Positions 51,222 to 61,347 are shown, numbered from the stretch's first letter. The stretch is 64,000 nucleotides of DNA from Chloroflexi bacterium TSY (GCA_019217005.1 JAHBNG010000001.1:271929-335928), one strand, 5' to 3'. A program made the numbers and translations. The notes: generated by a model not told the origin, from the letters alone.

Positions 51222-52689
51222 GACCTTATTTTTGCGCAACGGGAAGGGAATTCTATTCGTTGACGCAATAAGAGCCTGATTCTATTCGATCAAATTCGTC
51301 AAAATGCCGAAAAAAGGATAGCCTCAAAGAAATTCATTAGAGATACCCGATCCAAGGAGGCATTCATGGCAATAGAATTCGGACTAACGAACGAGATCAG
51401 CAATACTCAGTATGCACCATTAGCTGCGTTGCTGGCACACTACCATCAAGAGAAAGTGCTAACTGCGTTGAAGAAGATCGAAATACCGGTCAAAACGTAT
51501 GAATATACACCAGCAAGTAAGTTGGAACAGGTGCTGGTTAGCATATTATGTGGTTGCGCAACGCTGACTGAGTTCAATACAAAGGTCAGACCAGAAAGAC
51601 TCCTTGCGAAATTTATGGGATGGAGCAGCTTAGTGAGCAATCAAATATGTCTCGTACATTAGACGCCCTAACTCTAATGAATATCGGTAGAGTGCGGTCA
51701 GCGAAATCTGCAAGCCTCTAAGCCAAATACACAACCACGATTGGCGAGGGTTCTTGTGGTTAGACTTTGACCTATCCGGATTACCATGCGGCAAAAAGGC
51801 ACAGAAAAGTCAAAAAGGCTATTTTAGCGGCAAAAAACGCAACGGGACGCCAATTGGTCCGTGTAAGTTCGGTTAAATACCATGAAACGGTTTGGTCAGA
51901 CCTCTATCCAGGAGTCAGCATACAGCTCCATCGTTTCAGCCAGCCGTGCTTGCCACGGAAAGTTCATTAGAGTTAGACGAGAAAAAACGCGAGCGAGTCG
52001 TCTGGCGCACCGATGGCGGTGCAGGTAGTGAAGAAAATATTCGGTGGCTGCTCAACCGCAACTATCAATTTATGATGAAGGGCAACTCCAACCGTCGTGC
52101 CCATCTGTGGGCGCAACAGGTGACTCGATGGGATCCTTGCGGTGACGTCTTTCTGGCTGAAATTCCATCACCTATCAAGTTTAATCGCCCTGTACGCATT
52201 TTTCTCAAAAAAAGAGTGAAAAACGAGCAAATTTGTGTCAGTTACTACATTTCGACCATCAAATTGCCATCCAAGCGTCACTTCATTTCATATTATGACA
52301 ATCGAGGTGCGGCTGAAATCGAACAATTCCGTAATGATAAAATGGGGTTACACTTAGCTTCTCGTCGCAAGACCCTATTTCTAGCTCAAAAATCTCTTAT
52401 CCTTTTGGCTGATTTGGCGCATAATTTGATAGGCCATTTCCATCAGCAAGCTCTCGTGGATACTAGATTTGAACCTTTCCGGCAGAAACGAATTGTTCGA
52501 GATCTATTACAAATACCTGGTTTTCTCTCTTTTCAGAACGGCTCACTTTCACGGATTGACCTGCTAAGTTCACATCCTTATTCTCGTGACCTTCTGATTT
52601 GCTTGAAATCCTATCTAGAGGCCGATTAGAAACCCCCTCTAGTTGCATGAACGAATAGAATCACGCTCTCGTTGCGCAAAAATAAGGTC
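51222..52689 (+). mobile_element. IS4-like insertion sequence with decayed transposase
   Basis: Long imperfect inverted ends: GACCTTATTTTTGCGCAACG at the left and its complement at the right, continuing through TTCTATTCGTT. The transposase appears in pieces: MAIEFGLTNEISNTQYAPLA (51366-51662), a gap with stops at 51660-51760, then KKRERVVWRTDGGAGSEENI and ISYYDNRGAAEIEQFRNDKM (to 52629). WRTDGGAG and YYDNRGAAEIEQ carry candidate catalytic Asp and Glu. It is inactive as seen. Confidence 0.8.
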
Positions 52690-53019
52690 ACAAGGTTTAG
52701 AAAATCTAACCCTTCATCAGGAACTAGCCAACACAGCACGTAGTCGAACACCACCAGAAGCCATCGAGCGTCATCGAAACTACTATCTTGCCTTAGTTAA
52801 TAAGAACCGGAAAGATTGGAAAAAGATTGAATCAGTTTATGGTCAAATCCAATGGGCATGGAAGGCTGCACCGGATAATGACCAACTTTGCGATTTTCAA
52901 TTGGCGATACAAACCTATCATCATCGTCGAGGGTTATGGGGTGATTTGGTCGACTGGCTTCAGCGTATTCTTCACCTAGCACAATCACAATGCTGGCAAA
53001 CACGGGAAAGCCATATCCT

Positions 53020-53640
53020 CAACAACTTGGGCAATGTCTACAGAAGGCAAGGGCGTTGGGATGACGCCATCCAGGTATTTGAGAAGAGCCTTTCCATCAA
53101 ACGTGAGTTGGGCGACACACAAGGCGAAAGCTATACTCTTAACAACGTAGGCGATATCTACAGAAGGCAAGGGCGTTGGGATGACGCCATCCAGGTGTAC
53201 GAGAAGAGCCTCTCCATCGAACGGGAAGTGGGCGACACACAGGGCGAAAGCCATACCCTGAATGACTTGGGCAATGTCTATAATAATCTAGGGCGTTGGG
53301 ACGACGCTATCCAGATGTACGAGAAGAGCCTCTCCATCAAACGGGAAGTGGGCGATACGTATGGCATAAGCTATACCCTCAACAGCTTGGGCAATGTCTA
53401 TAATAATCAGGAGCGCTGGGATGACGCCATCCAGATGCTCGAAGAAAGCCTTTCCATCCAACGAGAGTTGGGCCATATGCATGGCATAAGCTATACCCTC
53501 AACAGCTTGGGCAATGTCTATAATAATCAGGGACGCAAGGATGACGCCATCCAGATGCTCGAAGAAAGCCTTTCCATCCGACGAGAGTTGAGTGACAAAC
53601 ACGGTGAAGGCCAAACTCTCATCAATCTGGGCTTAGTCTA
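53020..53640 (+). repeat. 120-bp coding repeats (TPR array)
   Basis: Units of exactly 40 codons with shared GGGATGACGCCATCCAG and AACTTGGGCAATGTCTA. They are protein-coding TPRs, continuous and without spacers. Confidence 0.85.
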
Positions 53641-53758
53641 CGCCGCCCAAGAGGAGTCACAAAAAGCTGAAGTTCTTTGGCAGGAAGCACTCACAAAGCT
53701 AAATCTAGATTCTCCAGAGTACCAACAGGTATCGCAGTGGTTACAAGAGGTTGATTAG

Positions 53759-54435
53759 AAATTGCAGAAGTATCACTTTGCCAACGTTCTCTTGTACCAA
53801 AATGCTACGTTTTTCTTTACTTTTTAATCCATTGTCCTACTCTCAAGCTCTGCAAAAAAGTGTGCGATTATTCCAATATCCTGCCTGATGTGGGCTGGAC
53901 AAAGGTTGAACAGAAGGGGTCAATAGGTTAATAAAAAAGGCACACCCTTAACCTATTGGCACTTAGCATAGTCAAATCCCATCCTGAGCAGATGGATTTT
54001 TTTTATTGAGGAAGACACACCTTGAGGGATAGGAGTGGGTAGGGAAGAAATACCATAAGTTAGCCTGATAAATCGCCCGTAATAAGGTCAAGGCTTGGGC
54101 TAACCGGACGGCAGTCAGCGACCTGTATTCTCCGGGCACGCTCCTCACTTTCTCTCCGGTTGAGCGTATTTGTTAGGCGTCTTCACGGTGCTCATCGGTG
54201 AGTCCTGACCGATTCGCTCAGATTCTAAGAAGGATAGCCATTCCAGTTGGTTTACCTCTTGCTCCCTGACCGATCATCTTCACAATCGTACCTCAATTAC
54301 TCCGTAAGCAGCCAATAACTCGAATCGATTTGTGGATTGAACAAAGGACAGAGATCCAAGAGTTATTCGAGAAGGGAGTTATAATAGATCTACTTATTTA
54401 CATCCAGAACTCATCACCAAAATCAGGCTATTTTC
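53759..54435. other. Gene-free stretch of about 680 bases
   Basis: I see no gene. A weak terminator-like hairpin (AATCCCATC / GATGGATT followed by eight T) lies at 53974-54005. GGCTAAC...GTTAGGC at 54098-54178 superficially resembles an attC site, but the inner arms do not pair. AT-rich sequence leads to the next small gene. Confidence 0.4.
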
Positions 54436-54756
54436 GTGCAAGGCATTCGAGTCATCGTCTTCGTGGCGGTTTTGTGGTTGTTTAGCGGTTGGTTAATGGG
54501 GCTCGCAGTGCGAGCAGTCTTTCAACTCGATTGGGTATGGCCCTGCATGTCGCTCAATTTGCTTTTCGGGATGCTCTTATTGCGTTGGGTGACTCGCACG
54601 GAGCGGGAGCAGGAGATTTTATTTGAGGGGGCCGAAAGAGGAGACGAGGAGTCATCGTTAGCTGCGTGGTTGGTGGCGATCCCGCTGACCTTGATACTGC
54701 TTGCCGTGATCTGGTTGCTGATGGCGCCATTCTTGAATTATTATTTTAATGATTAA
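54436..54756 (+). CDS. Small two- or three-helix membrane protein
   Basis: 106 residues from GTG 54436 (MQGIRVIVFVAVLWLFSGWL). Hydrophobic helices at about 5-25, 35-52 and 77-100 surround an acidic loop (TEREQEILFEGAERGDEESS). No ribosome site is obvious and no family recognised. Its 3' end overlaps the convergent gene at 54658-55104. Confidence 0.5.
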   Translation: MQGIRVIVFVAVLWLFSGWLMGLAVRAVFQLDWVWPCMSLNLLFGMLLLRWVTRTEREQEILFEGAERGDEESSLAAWLVAIPLTLILLAVIWLLMAPFLNYYFND

Positions 54757-55104
54757 GGGGAACTTGTAAACGGATAGATTTGCATAAAGGATACACACTA
54801 AACCAATCCACCAGGATAGTTGATGCCAAAGTGGAGCAGTTTGAATGTAGTAGAGAGGATCCGGTCGATAACCAAATTGAATAAATGTAACTGCCCAAGT
54901 AGCCAGAAGAACGAATCCCACAATTCCCAACGTTACAAACGGAAATAGAAGAATAAAAACTCTCTGCCCTAGTGTCCGTTTTTCTGTCGAGCGAATTGAC
55001 TTTTGACCAAGCTGATAGGAATACGATTTGCCAATCAGCCTGTAGGCCAAGGCATACAGCAGCATTTGAGGGGTAAATAAGACTCTTTCGATTCGTTCAG
55101 TCAT
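54658..55104 (-). CDS. Membrane protein of unknown function
   Basis: 148 residues (MTERIERVLFTPQMLLYALA). Two clear helices (FILLFPFVTLGIVGFVLLAT and WWIGLVCILYANLSVY) plus a weaker first one. The last 30 residues are charged and lie over the convergent gene, so the true functional end may be earlier. No known motif. Confidence 0.5.
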   Translation of the reverse strand: MTERIERVLFTPQMLLYALAYRLIGKSYSYQLGQKSIRSTEKRTLGQRVFILLFPFVTLGIVGFVLLATWAVTFIQFGYRPDPLYYIQTAPLWHQLSWWIGLVCILYANLSVYKFPLIIKIIIQEWRHQQPDHGKQYQGQRDRHQPRS

Positions 55105-55316
55105 GGTCAGGGATTATATCACCGGGTGGAAATAAGTGACAAACAGCTTGCCGGTTCCTGATTACTCACCATACTGATCCTGTTGGAACTAAAGAAAACT
55201 TCTATTAAGAGCTCCAGCAGATACTTCGTTGACCGATTGTTTTCCACATCACAGAAGATGCGTCGCCGTGGATTCCACGGCATTTGTGACGAAGAATGAA
55301 GATAAAGGAGAGCACT

Positions 55317-56321
55317 ATGATTGTGGGTTTAGACATTGGCTATTCACATGTGAAGCTGGTCGGGGATCAGAAACGGATTCGCTTTGCTTCCACAGTCGGG
55401 AACTGGGAACAGGAACATTTTTCCCTAGACATGGCAGCAGAACTAGGTGCTGGCGCACACCAGCAAAAGGAACCTTTGGTGCTAAGGGTGGATGAGGTTA
55501 CTTGGATGATAGGAGAGGAAGCTGTTCTACAATCTCGGTTCTTATTCCGTCGTGAGGATCGAGACTGGATTTCATCATCAGAGTATAACCTGCTCTATCT
55601 TGCCGCACTCACTCAACTGACGACCGCCTCAGGACCGTCACTTCAGATTGTCACGGGCTTACCAGTAAACTATTTCGGCGATCGGGAGAAGCTGGAAGAC
55701 CACTTACATGGGGATCATCAAGCCCAGCTTCTAGGACGACGACGGCAGACTTTTAAGGTCGAACAAGTGCAGGTTATCCCGCAACCATTTGGTGCACTTT
55801 TGTCAAGGGTTCTAAACGAGCAGGGCGAGGTTGTGGACACAGATTTGGCGACCGGTCGGGTGGGCATCATTGATATCGGAGGGAAAACCACTGGCTTTCT
55901 GGTGGTCGATAACCTGCGAGAGATCCCCAAAGAAACCACAGCCATTCCCACTGGCTGTTGGGATCCCATTCGGGTGATTGGCGAAACGATCAACGACCGA
56001 TTCACAGGCTTGGATTTATCCAGTCATGAGGTGATCCACGCGACAGTAGATGGCGCTGTCAAGTACTTTGGAAAGCAGCACGATATCACCCAAGTGGTAG
56101 AGAGCGCCCTAGAACCGTTAATCACAATGATCGTCGACGAAACCACTCAGCGTTGGAACGGGGGTGCACGTCTGGACGCTGTGCTAATCACTGGCGGTGG
56201 TGCCTTTCTAATCGGGGAAACCCTCGGAAAACATTTTCCACATGCCCAGATAGTGGATGATCCTGTTTTTGCCAATGCTGAAGGATTCTATCGGTGGGGT
56301 AACAGGCTCTGGCGGCAGTAG
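55317..56321 (+). CDS. ParM/StbA-like actin ATPase
   Basis: 334 residues. ATG 55317 follows AAGGAGAGCACT. Actin-fold signatures: phosphate-1 loop VGLDIGYSHVKLVGD, phosphate-2 region GIIDIGGKTTGFLVVD, and adenosine loop AVLITGGGAFLIG. The segment LQIVTGLPVNYF is typical of ParM/Alp-type archaeal and plasmid actins. Such proteins polymerise to move plasmid DNA or organise the cell. No ParR-like partner is found downstream; a terminator follows at 56431. It may be a relic of a plasmid or integrative element. Confidence 0.8.
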   Translation: MIVGLDIGYSHVKLVGDQKRIRFASTVGNWEQEHFSLDMAAELGAGAHQQKEPLVLRVDEVTWMIGEEAVLQSRFLFRREDRDWISSSEYNLLYLAALTQLTTASGPSLQIVTGLPVNYFGDREKLEDHLHGDHQAQLLGRRRQTFKVEQVQVIPQPFGALLSRVLNEQGEVVDTDLATGRVGIIDIGGKTTGFLVVDNLREIPKETTAIPTGCWDPIRVIGETINDRFTGLDLSSHEVIHATVDGAVKYFGKQHDITQVVESALEPLITMIVDETTQRWNGGARLDAVLITGGGAFLIGETLGKHFPHAQIVDDPVFANAEGFYRWGNRLWRQ

Positions 56322-56430
56322 TTAAGGATTCATGATTCACCTAGCTGTTTGAGATTCTCAACAGTGTCATGCACCTGGATCGGGTTCGAGTAACTCAGCT
56401 CGGAAAACAAAATCCTTGATTCAATGAAAG

Positions 56431-56475
56431 AGACCCGAAACTCATCCAAAGAACAGGTTTCGGGTCTTTGGTTTT
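56431..56475 (+). terminator. Terminator of the ParM-like gene
   Basis: AGACCCGAAAC pairs with GTTTCGGGTCT across 15 bases, followed by TTGGTTTTG. Confidence 0.72.
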
Positions 56476-56757
56476 GAAATAGACAGAAATACTTCAAATC
56501 CCTCTCATGAGCTTTTGTCTTAACATATTAACTGTCCATAGGACTCATCATGGATCAGAGTATGAAAGATTTATCTATTAGAACCACTCTTCTATATTGG
56601 TCTATATTGGAAATAAATATTCCTGCTGATCCTCATTATCCCTACTTCTTTTGTTGCATATATGGTTTGAAACCAAGATGGCGCGAATGTCGCTCAGCGC
56701 TATCTTGGAGCTTGCTCTAAAACCAGATATGAGCAAGACAAAATGGAGGAAGCAAAA

Positions 56758-57472
56758 ATGATTTGCTCAGATTCTAAGCAAGAAGCAAACAATAATATTA
56801 GCAACTTCGGAAGGGGTGGTTCATTTTAGGCGGACAATTAGGTTTACATTTTTGCAAAGAGAAAAGATGTTTATATTTTCTACTTTGAGCCATGCTCAGG
56901 CAGAAAATGACCTCAATATAGATTTTTATCTATGTATCAAAAGTGTAAACCTAATTCTGAACCACCCCATTTTTGCAAAGAGAAAAGATGTTTATATTTT
57001 CTACTTTGAGCCATGCTCAGGCAGAAAATGACCTCATATAGATTTTTATCTATGTATCAAAAGTGTAAACCTAATTCTGAACCACCCCCTTCGGAACAGT
57101 GATAATTCTGATACTCCTGATGTTCAGCGTTATTGCTTGTTCTTCTAATACAAGTCGTGCAAACGATGTGAAACGTCGAGTTCCTCGTCAAAACAGTGCT
57201 CAAGTTATAAATGTCCAAGCTGTTCATGCAAACACTGATGAAGATGCGGATCTCCAAACGACTGAAGGAGAACGCGAAACGGGCATTGTTAAGTGGTTTA
57301 ATGACCAAAAAGGTTATGGCTTCATCACACCTGATATTGGGGGAAAGGATATTTTTGTACACCACACCGCAATTCGTGGCGATGGTTTTCGTTCGTTGTC
57401 AGCAGGACAACACGTAGAATACATAATTGTCCAAAGGACGAAAATGGATTAATCAAATGCGAAATCCCTTAA
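56758..57472 (+). pseudogene. Membrane- or lipid-anchored cold-shock-domain protein, element-split
   Basis: ATG 56758 (GGAGG upstream) begins MICSDSKQEANNNISNF. The 276-bp element at 56813-57088 interrupts; removing it with one CTTCGGAA copy joins to [20 protein letters not shown], a hydrophobic segment ending in a lipobox-like IACS. After a linker the cold-shock domain follows: [20 protein letters not shown], then [10 protein letters not shown]. One missing A near 57434 ends the frame early at 57452; with it the tail reads [14 protein letters not shown] to 57472. A nucleic-acid-binding cold-shock domain behind an export-type segment is unusual. Confidence 0.68.
56813..57088 (+). mobile_element. 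276-bp variant of miniature element M1 with internal duplication
   Basis: It has the M1 ends (GGGGTGGTTC / GAACCACCCC) and the 8-bp target duplication CTTCGGAA at 56805-56812 and 57089-57096. The right half (TTTTTGCAAAGAGAAAAGAT onward) occurs twice in tandem, each ending GAACCACCCC. The interior is diverged from the 155-bp copies. Confidence 0.88.
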
Positions 57473-57791
57473 CCCATCCCTCTTTTCATCCAGCCATTTT
57501 TGTTACGTTCAGCACATCTACAACAAAATTGATGTTTCCACCCGAGCTGGTGCGACCCTATTCGCCATAGAGCACAACCTCCTCAGTGCATTTGACTAGT
57601 GGCCCTAAGCACCCCTGAAAAGATAGGTTGCCTGAAGCTTTTGGGCGATCTTCCTCATCGAAACCACTCTTCCACAAAACCAATTTTTTAAAATAGGGCA
57701 GTTACCCGATGCGACCAAGCCGAAAGCCGCCTAAACTTAGGACGAATACATTTGGTCTGGGTGCTCGATACCCAACATACATCACATAAAA
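57473..57791. other. Gene-free stretch
   Basis: No protein-like frame and no repeat of the families above. It is the left flank of IS copy 4, originally the upstream region of the DUF4345-like gene. Confidence 0.4.
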
Positions 57792-59288
57792 CTTTACTTT
57801 CTGGTAAAGGCTTGAGTGACAAAGGGCAAACCGAAAGGGGCGGAAAAAAGAATCCACCCTGAAAAAACGGGATAAAATGTAAAAATAGTGCTCGGCTAGT
57901 TTAAGCAGCGGCATTGAGGCGGCGATGAGCGAGAACGCCTTTAGGGAAATGGTGTGAAACCGAGGCCTTTTTCCGAAAGTCAGGGTCGAGTTGGTCGGGA
58001 GTTGGAAAAAGAGCACTCGAGAGAACGCGGCGCAGCCTGCCGGGAGTGGCTTGAGGCTCTCGATCCCAGTAGCCAGTCGGTATGGGAGGAAGAGAAGCGG
58101 CTAAATGGGAAAGAAGATTGCCAGCAAGCAGCCCCAGTTCAGGTAAGCGGAAGCAAGCCTCATCGGCATGAACAAATTGACGATGTAAGCCAATCATCTG
58201 CTTGGAAGCCAAGGGGGGATGTTCAACAGGCCAGCGCTCCAGAGAGAAAAGATAAATGGTTTCAGCTTGTAAAGCCATGACGGTCGCCAGAACCAAAGGT
58301 GTGTGATAAGCAGGATCCTGAAAGACGTAAATCGAATAGGTGCGGTTGGCTGTATCCACCTTGGTTGTCCTGGGGACGAGATTGTGCCATGCTTGATAGC
58401 GAATCAGGCGACCACTATAGACAAATTGACCAAACGAGTCTGGAGTTGTGGCCTCGAGTCGCTTTCCCTATAGCATCGAGAGAGCGGACGCACAATATCA
58501 CCATATTCGGGTGGTCTGCCTTTTTCCTTACGTTCGGGTAACTCATTGCGGCGCGCTGTGCAGTTAATCGCTTCCCGAAGGACAAATCGGTCGACGTCGC
58601 TTTCTAGCATTTCTCTGATTGTAAACCCGGCATCGACCACCGCCACTTCGTCTGACTCCAGTGATTTCTTCGTCTCTTTCAGCAGCTTTTTCCGAAACTC
58701 ACTTTCCTTTGTGCCTACCTCGCATCTCATGATTGCCTTGAGCAGTGGCACTCGTTTCGCCTATCTCCCCGAGCTTATCATCACTCCAAAGATGAGCGCG
58801 GCAATGCCCGACGAGCCGTTGAGTTATAGAGTCGGTTCACTTTCCCTTGCAGCTTCGGTCGCCAGAACCCTGTGATATCTATGCTTTTCACTCGGTATCC
58901 TTCTAACTTTTTTGCCTCCCATTCCCTTTCCACTCCACTTCTTCTTGCCACGATGAGAGCAGGCTTGCAATATCCCATGATCCATATCGAAAGCTCCACC
59001 AGCTTCGCCGGAGCTCCTCATCTTCAAACCGCTTTCACTCAATCCACTATGGATTGCTCCTCGACTTTTCAGAAACGACCCATTCATCATCGCCCACATC
59101 AGACGCATTACATTTACGTTTGTTCCCACCGGCGTTACTTGCAATACATTCATCAGTACTGCTATAGTTATTTCTGGCGCGGTTAGCATTCCTTCCTCCT
59201 TTTTGGGTTCGCTACCTTTAGGATGAAACGCTAACCGCTTTTTGTCACATTTCTCACCTCATCTCTTTTCTTTTACCAGAAAGTAAAG
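57792..59288 (-). mobile_element. Insertion sequence, copy 4 of 4
   Basis: 1497 bp in minus orientation with the usual ends and a perfect target duplication TAAAA at 57787-57791 and 59289-59293. The transposase reads leftward from 59189. It has lost one G near 58930 and one C at the CGGGCATTGCCCG hairpin near 58805, plus bases near 58760 and 59030. Confidence 0.93.
57901..59189 (-). pseudogene. IS transposase remnant, copy 4
   Basis: Same protein as at 17557-18844, broken at four or more places. Open pieces are 58824-59189 (MLTAPEITIAVLMNVLQVTP), 58404-58751 (LKAIMRCEVGTKES) and 57901-58359 (NRTYSIYVFQDPAY, ERWPVEHPPLASKQM). Not expected to be active. Confidence 0.85.
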
Positions 59289-59305
59289 TAAAATAGGGTA
59301 AAGAA

Positions 59306-59460
59306 GGGGTGGTTCAAAATTAGGTTTACACTTTTGATATATAGACAAAAATCTATATGAGACCGTTTTCTCTCTGAGAACCGGCGAAATCAGAGAATAT
59401 AAACGTTCTTTCTGTTTCTAAAAGTGTAAACCTATCTATCCAGCTAAAATGAACCACCCC
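59306..59460 (-). mobile_element. 155-bp miniature element M1, copy c
   Basis: Target duplication GTAAAGAA at 59298-59305 and 59461-59468. It ends 9 bases before the ATG of the DUF4345-like gene and only 17 bases after IS copy 4. Confidence 0.92.
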
Positions 59461-59469
59461 GTAAAGAAA

Positions 59470-59865
59470 ATGAAAAACTCAAAAGTGGTTAAAACGATCT
59501 TGTTTATTTCTGGTCTGATTTTGTTAGGTATTGGCGCAGCGACGCTGTTTGCCCCCGTAGATTTCTTGGGAACAAGTAACATTGACTTGGGTGGTCAAGT
59601 CAATTTGTTCAGTGAGATAAGGGCCGCGGGTGGGGCCTTGTTGGCCAGCGGCATCTTAGTCATAGCGGGCGTTTTCATAGCTCCACTCACGTTTACCTCC
59701 ACTGTGATCGCTACAATGGCGTTCCTTTCCTATGGTATCGCTCGAATATTAGGGATGGCCGTCGATGGCATGCCGGCTCAAGAATTTGTAGCGGTAACTG
59801 GTGTAGAAATGATTATCGGACTGGCTGGTGTTTTCTTACTCTTGAAATATCAGGACAGTAAATAA
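59470..59865 (+). CDS. DUF4345-like membrane protein
   Basis: 131 residues from ATG 59470 (MKNSKVVKTILFISGLILLG). Four hydrophobic helices; APVDFLGTSNIDLGGQVNLF, SEIRAAGGALLASGILVIAG and LSYGIARILGMAVDGMP fit the DUF4345 pattern. The ATG at 59449 lies inside the miniature element and is rejected. IS copy 4 and element M1 together have replaced everything upstream of position -9, so native transcription is probably lost. The next native gene, an SDR, is on the same strand. Confidence 0.65.
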   Translation: MKNSKVVKTILFISGLILLGIGAATLFAPVDFLGTSNIDLGGQVNLFSEIRAAGGALLASGILVIAGVFIAPLTFTSTVIATMAFLSYGIARILGMAVDGMPAQEFVAVTGVEMIIGLAGVFLLLKYQDSK

Positions 59866-59946
59866 GGTTGTCATCGGATATAAAATAAGTGAACGAAAAC
59901 AGACAATAAAAGGATAAAAATCATGATTAAGGCTAAACCAAAAATA

Positions 59947-60116
59947 GTGACATTTGTCACCCTAATTGACAATTTCAAGGGTTTGTAGAGGGTTCGCACC
60001 TCAAATTTGTCATGTTGTAACCTTTTTGACGCTAACAGACCCTCAGAGGTGTTCTAAGGACTCGCTTGTATAGGGTTTGAACACCCAAAATCAGGGACCA
60101 AGGTGACAAATGTCAC
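59947..60116. repeat. 170-bp element with palindromic 15-bp inverted ends
   Basis: Starts GTGACATTTGTCACC and ends in the complement; each end is itself a near-palindrome. Two weaker TTGACAATTTCAA / AAATTTGTCA motifs lie inside. No coding frame. It may be a miniature element or the leader of the neighbouring ISAzo13-like element. Confidence 0.6.
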
Positions 60117-60130
60117 CATACGTAAAATAA

Positions 60131-61347
60131 TTATACGCGAACGAGAGAATGGAGAGGGGGAATAAGGACAAACCATTTTTCTAAACCAGGTAAACGTTGG
60201 AAGCGTTGTGCCAAACGGTCCATCTCTTTCTGAGTGAGTTTGACGCCGGTCTCATAAAGAGTGGAATTCAGGTGAACGAAGGGTTGTAGTTGGTTAAAGC
60301 GAAAAGAACGGGCAAAATTGAGAACGGTCTCAAGAGAATCGAGAAGAGAACCGTTCCAGTGTTTTTCAAGATGGCCCCAAACCCGTTCGATGGGGTTGTA
60401 TTTACTGTGATAAGGAGGGTAGCAGGCGAGCTGAATAGAGAGACGATAGTGCTCAACAAACTGAGTGAGACGATACATAAACTGAGTCCGACGGGTATGA
60501 TTTTCGGGACCATTGTCCTGATTGATCACGAGGGTCTTGACGTGAGGAAAGTGTTCACGTACGCTTTCCCAAAATCAATCAGGCAGTCGACAATACAGTC
60601 ACTCGTCACTTTCGACTGAGTCAAGTAAAGAAAGAGTTCCTTGGTTGAAGGGAGGTAAATGCCAAAAGGAGTGACTTTCTCGGTCTTCTTATCTTGAAAG
60701 TCATGATCGAGCGCTTTGACAACCACTCGACTTATCCCTTCTCTCGAGAAACGGTCAAGTAAAATCGTCGCTTTGGCATCCCAAGAGAGGCGCAGAACCG
60801 TCTCGTCTGCATCCGCTTCTTGATTGATCTGATGAATTCTATCAAAGATCGCATCGGTCTCTGGGATCTTTTTCACTGGTTGACTTTTTTTGACCCGGTT
60901 TGAGCCATAGCCTAACTCATTGAGCTTCAAGCGGATGGCCTCTTCGCCAGGCAATTCCTCATCTGTGTATCCTTTCTGCTCGATGAGCTGGGTACGCATT
61001 TCGGCGGCGGTTAGTCGAGTGTACAATTGGGGGGTTCGAAAGGTGGGATCGGTCTGGCTGAATTGATCGGCGATTTCAACCATATCGGCCAGTAAAGTGG
61101 GGATATGGTCTTCGGCTTTTTTGCGACCACGTCGGTGGCTTTGGTCGACATAACAGAAGCCGCCTTCTAGTTCTTCCAGGGCTTTGGCTATCGTCGCCCG
61201 ATTCCAGCCCAACTCTCGTTCTGCTTTCGTCGGACTCCCTTCGCATATCGTTTTGACCGTTTGGGCCATGAAGTGCCTTCTTTCGTATCCACTTAACATG
61301 GCCTTCGTCTCTTTCAAGACTTCAACCATTTCTGGCGAGATTGTCAT
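60131..61347 (-). pseudogene. ISAzo13-family transposase, one frameshift
   Basis: About 405 residues in two frames. The first piece (60526-61347) has the HTH region SPTKAERELGWNRATIAKAL and LRLSWDAKATILLDRFSREG. The second (60131-60529) has LVINQDNGPENHTRRTQFMY and YNPIERVWGHLEKHWNGSLL, the DDE Asp and Glu of ISAzo13 enzymes. One T is missing in GATTTTGGGAAAGC near 60571; with it the protein reads LIDFWESVREHFPHVKTLVI. The run T-TTT-GGG could also permit a -1 slip. Imperfect ends (TATACGCGA at about 60133 and its complement at about 61388) suggest the element's limits. Confidence 0.75.

Larger units (their letters stand above)
49956..53758 (+). pseudogene. EAD1-NB-ARC-TPR protein split by an IS4-like element
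   Basis: The N-terminal ~80 residues (LRTILADLYPTENDTRRVVA, then IEFSSHATNNWHAILVEAQ) match effector-associated domain 1, an adaptor found on bacterial STAND proteins. NB-ARC follows: EGLPGVGKTTLA, LLLVIDDAWDLD, CHILTTRN and GGLPLTLELLGGYL. The IS at 51222-52689 cuts after NRNLLDDS. The frame resumes as QGLENLTLHQELANTARSR and continues into six or seven 40-residue TPR units (LNNLGNVYRRQGRWDDAIQ type) to 53758. EAD1 usually recruits a separate effector carrying the same domain; none is seen nearby. Start ATG 49956 is favoured because EAD1 begins right after it; an upstream frame reaches 49914. A 4-, 7- or 10-base duplication would make the joint exact but is not obvious. Confidence 0.8.

Noticed and set aside
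53020..53640. Possible CRISPR-like or satellite repeat
   Set aside because: The 120-bp period is in frame and encodes canonical 40-residue TPR units.
54098..54178. Second attC-like site (GGCTAAC ... GTTAGGC)
   Set aside because: Only the outermost boxes match; the inner arms do not pair, unlike the site at 16774-16892.
59449..59469. Upstream ATG for the DUF4345-like protein
   Set aside because: It lies in the end of miniature element M1; the native ATG is 59470.
60560..60580. Programmed -1 frameshift in the ISAzo13-like transposase
   Set aside because: The run T-TTT-GGG is only a partial slippery site and no downstream stem is evident; a one-base loss is simpler.
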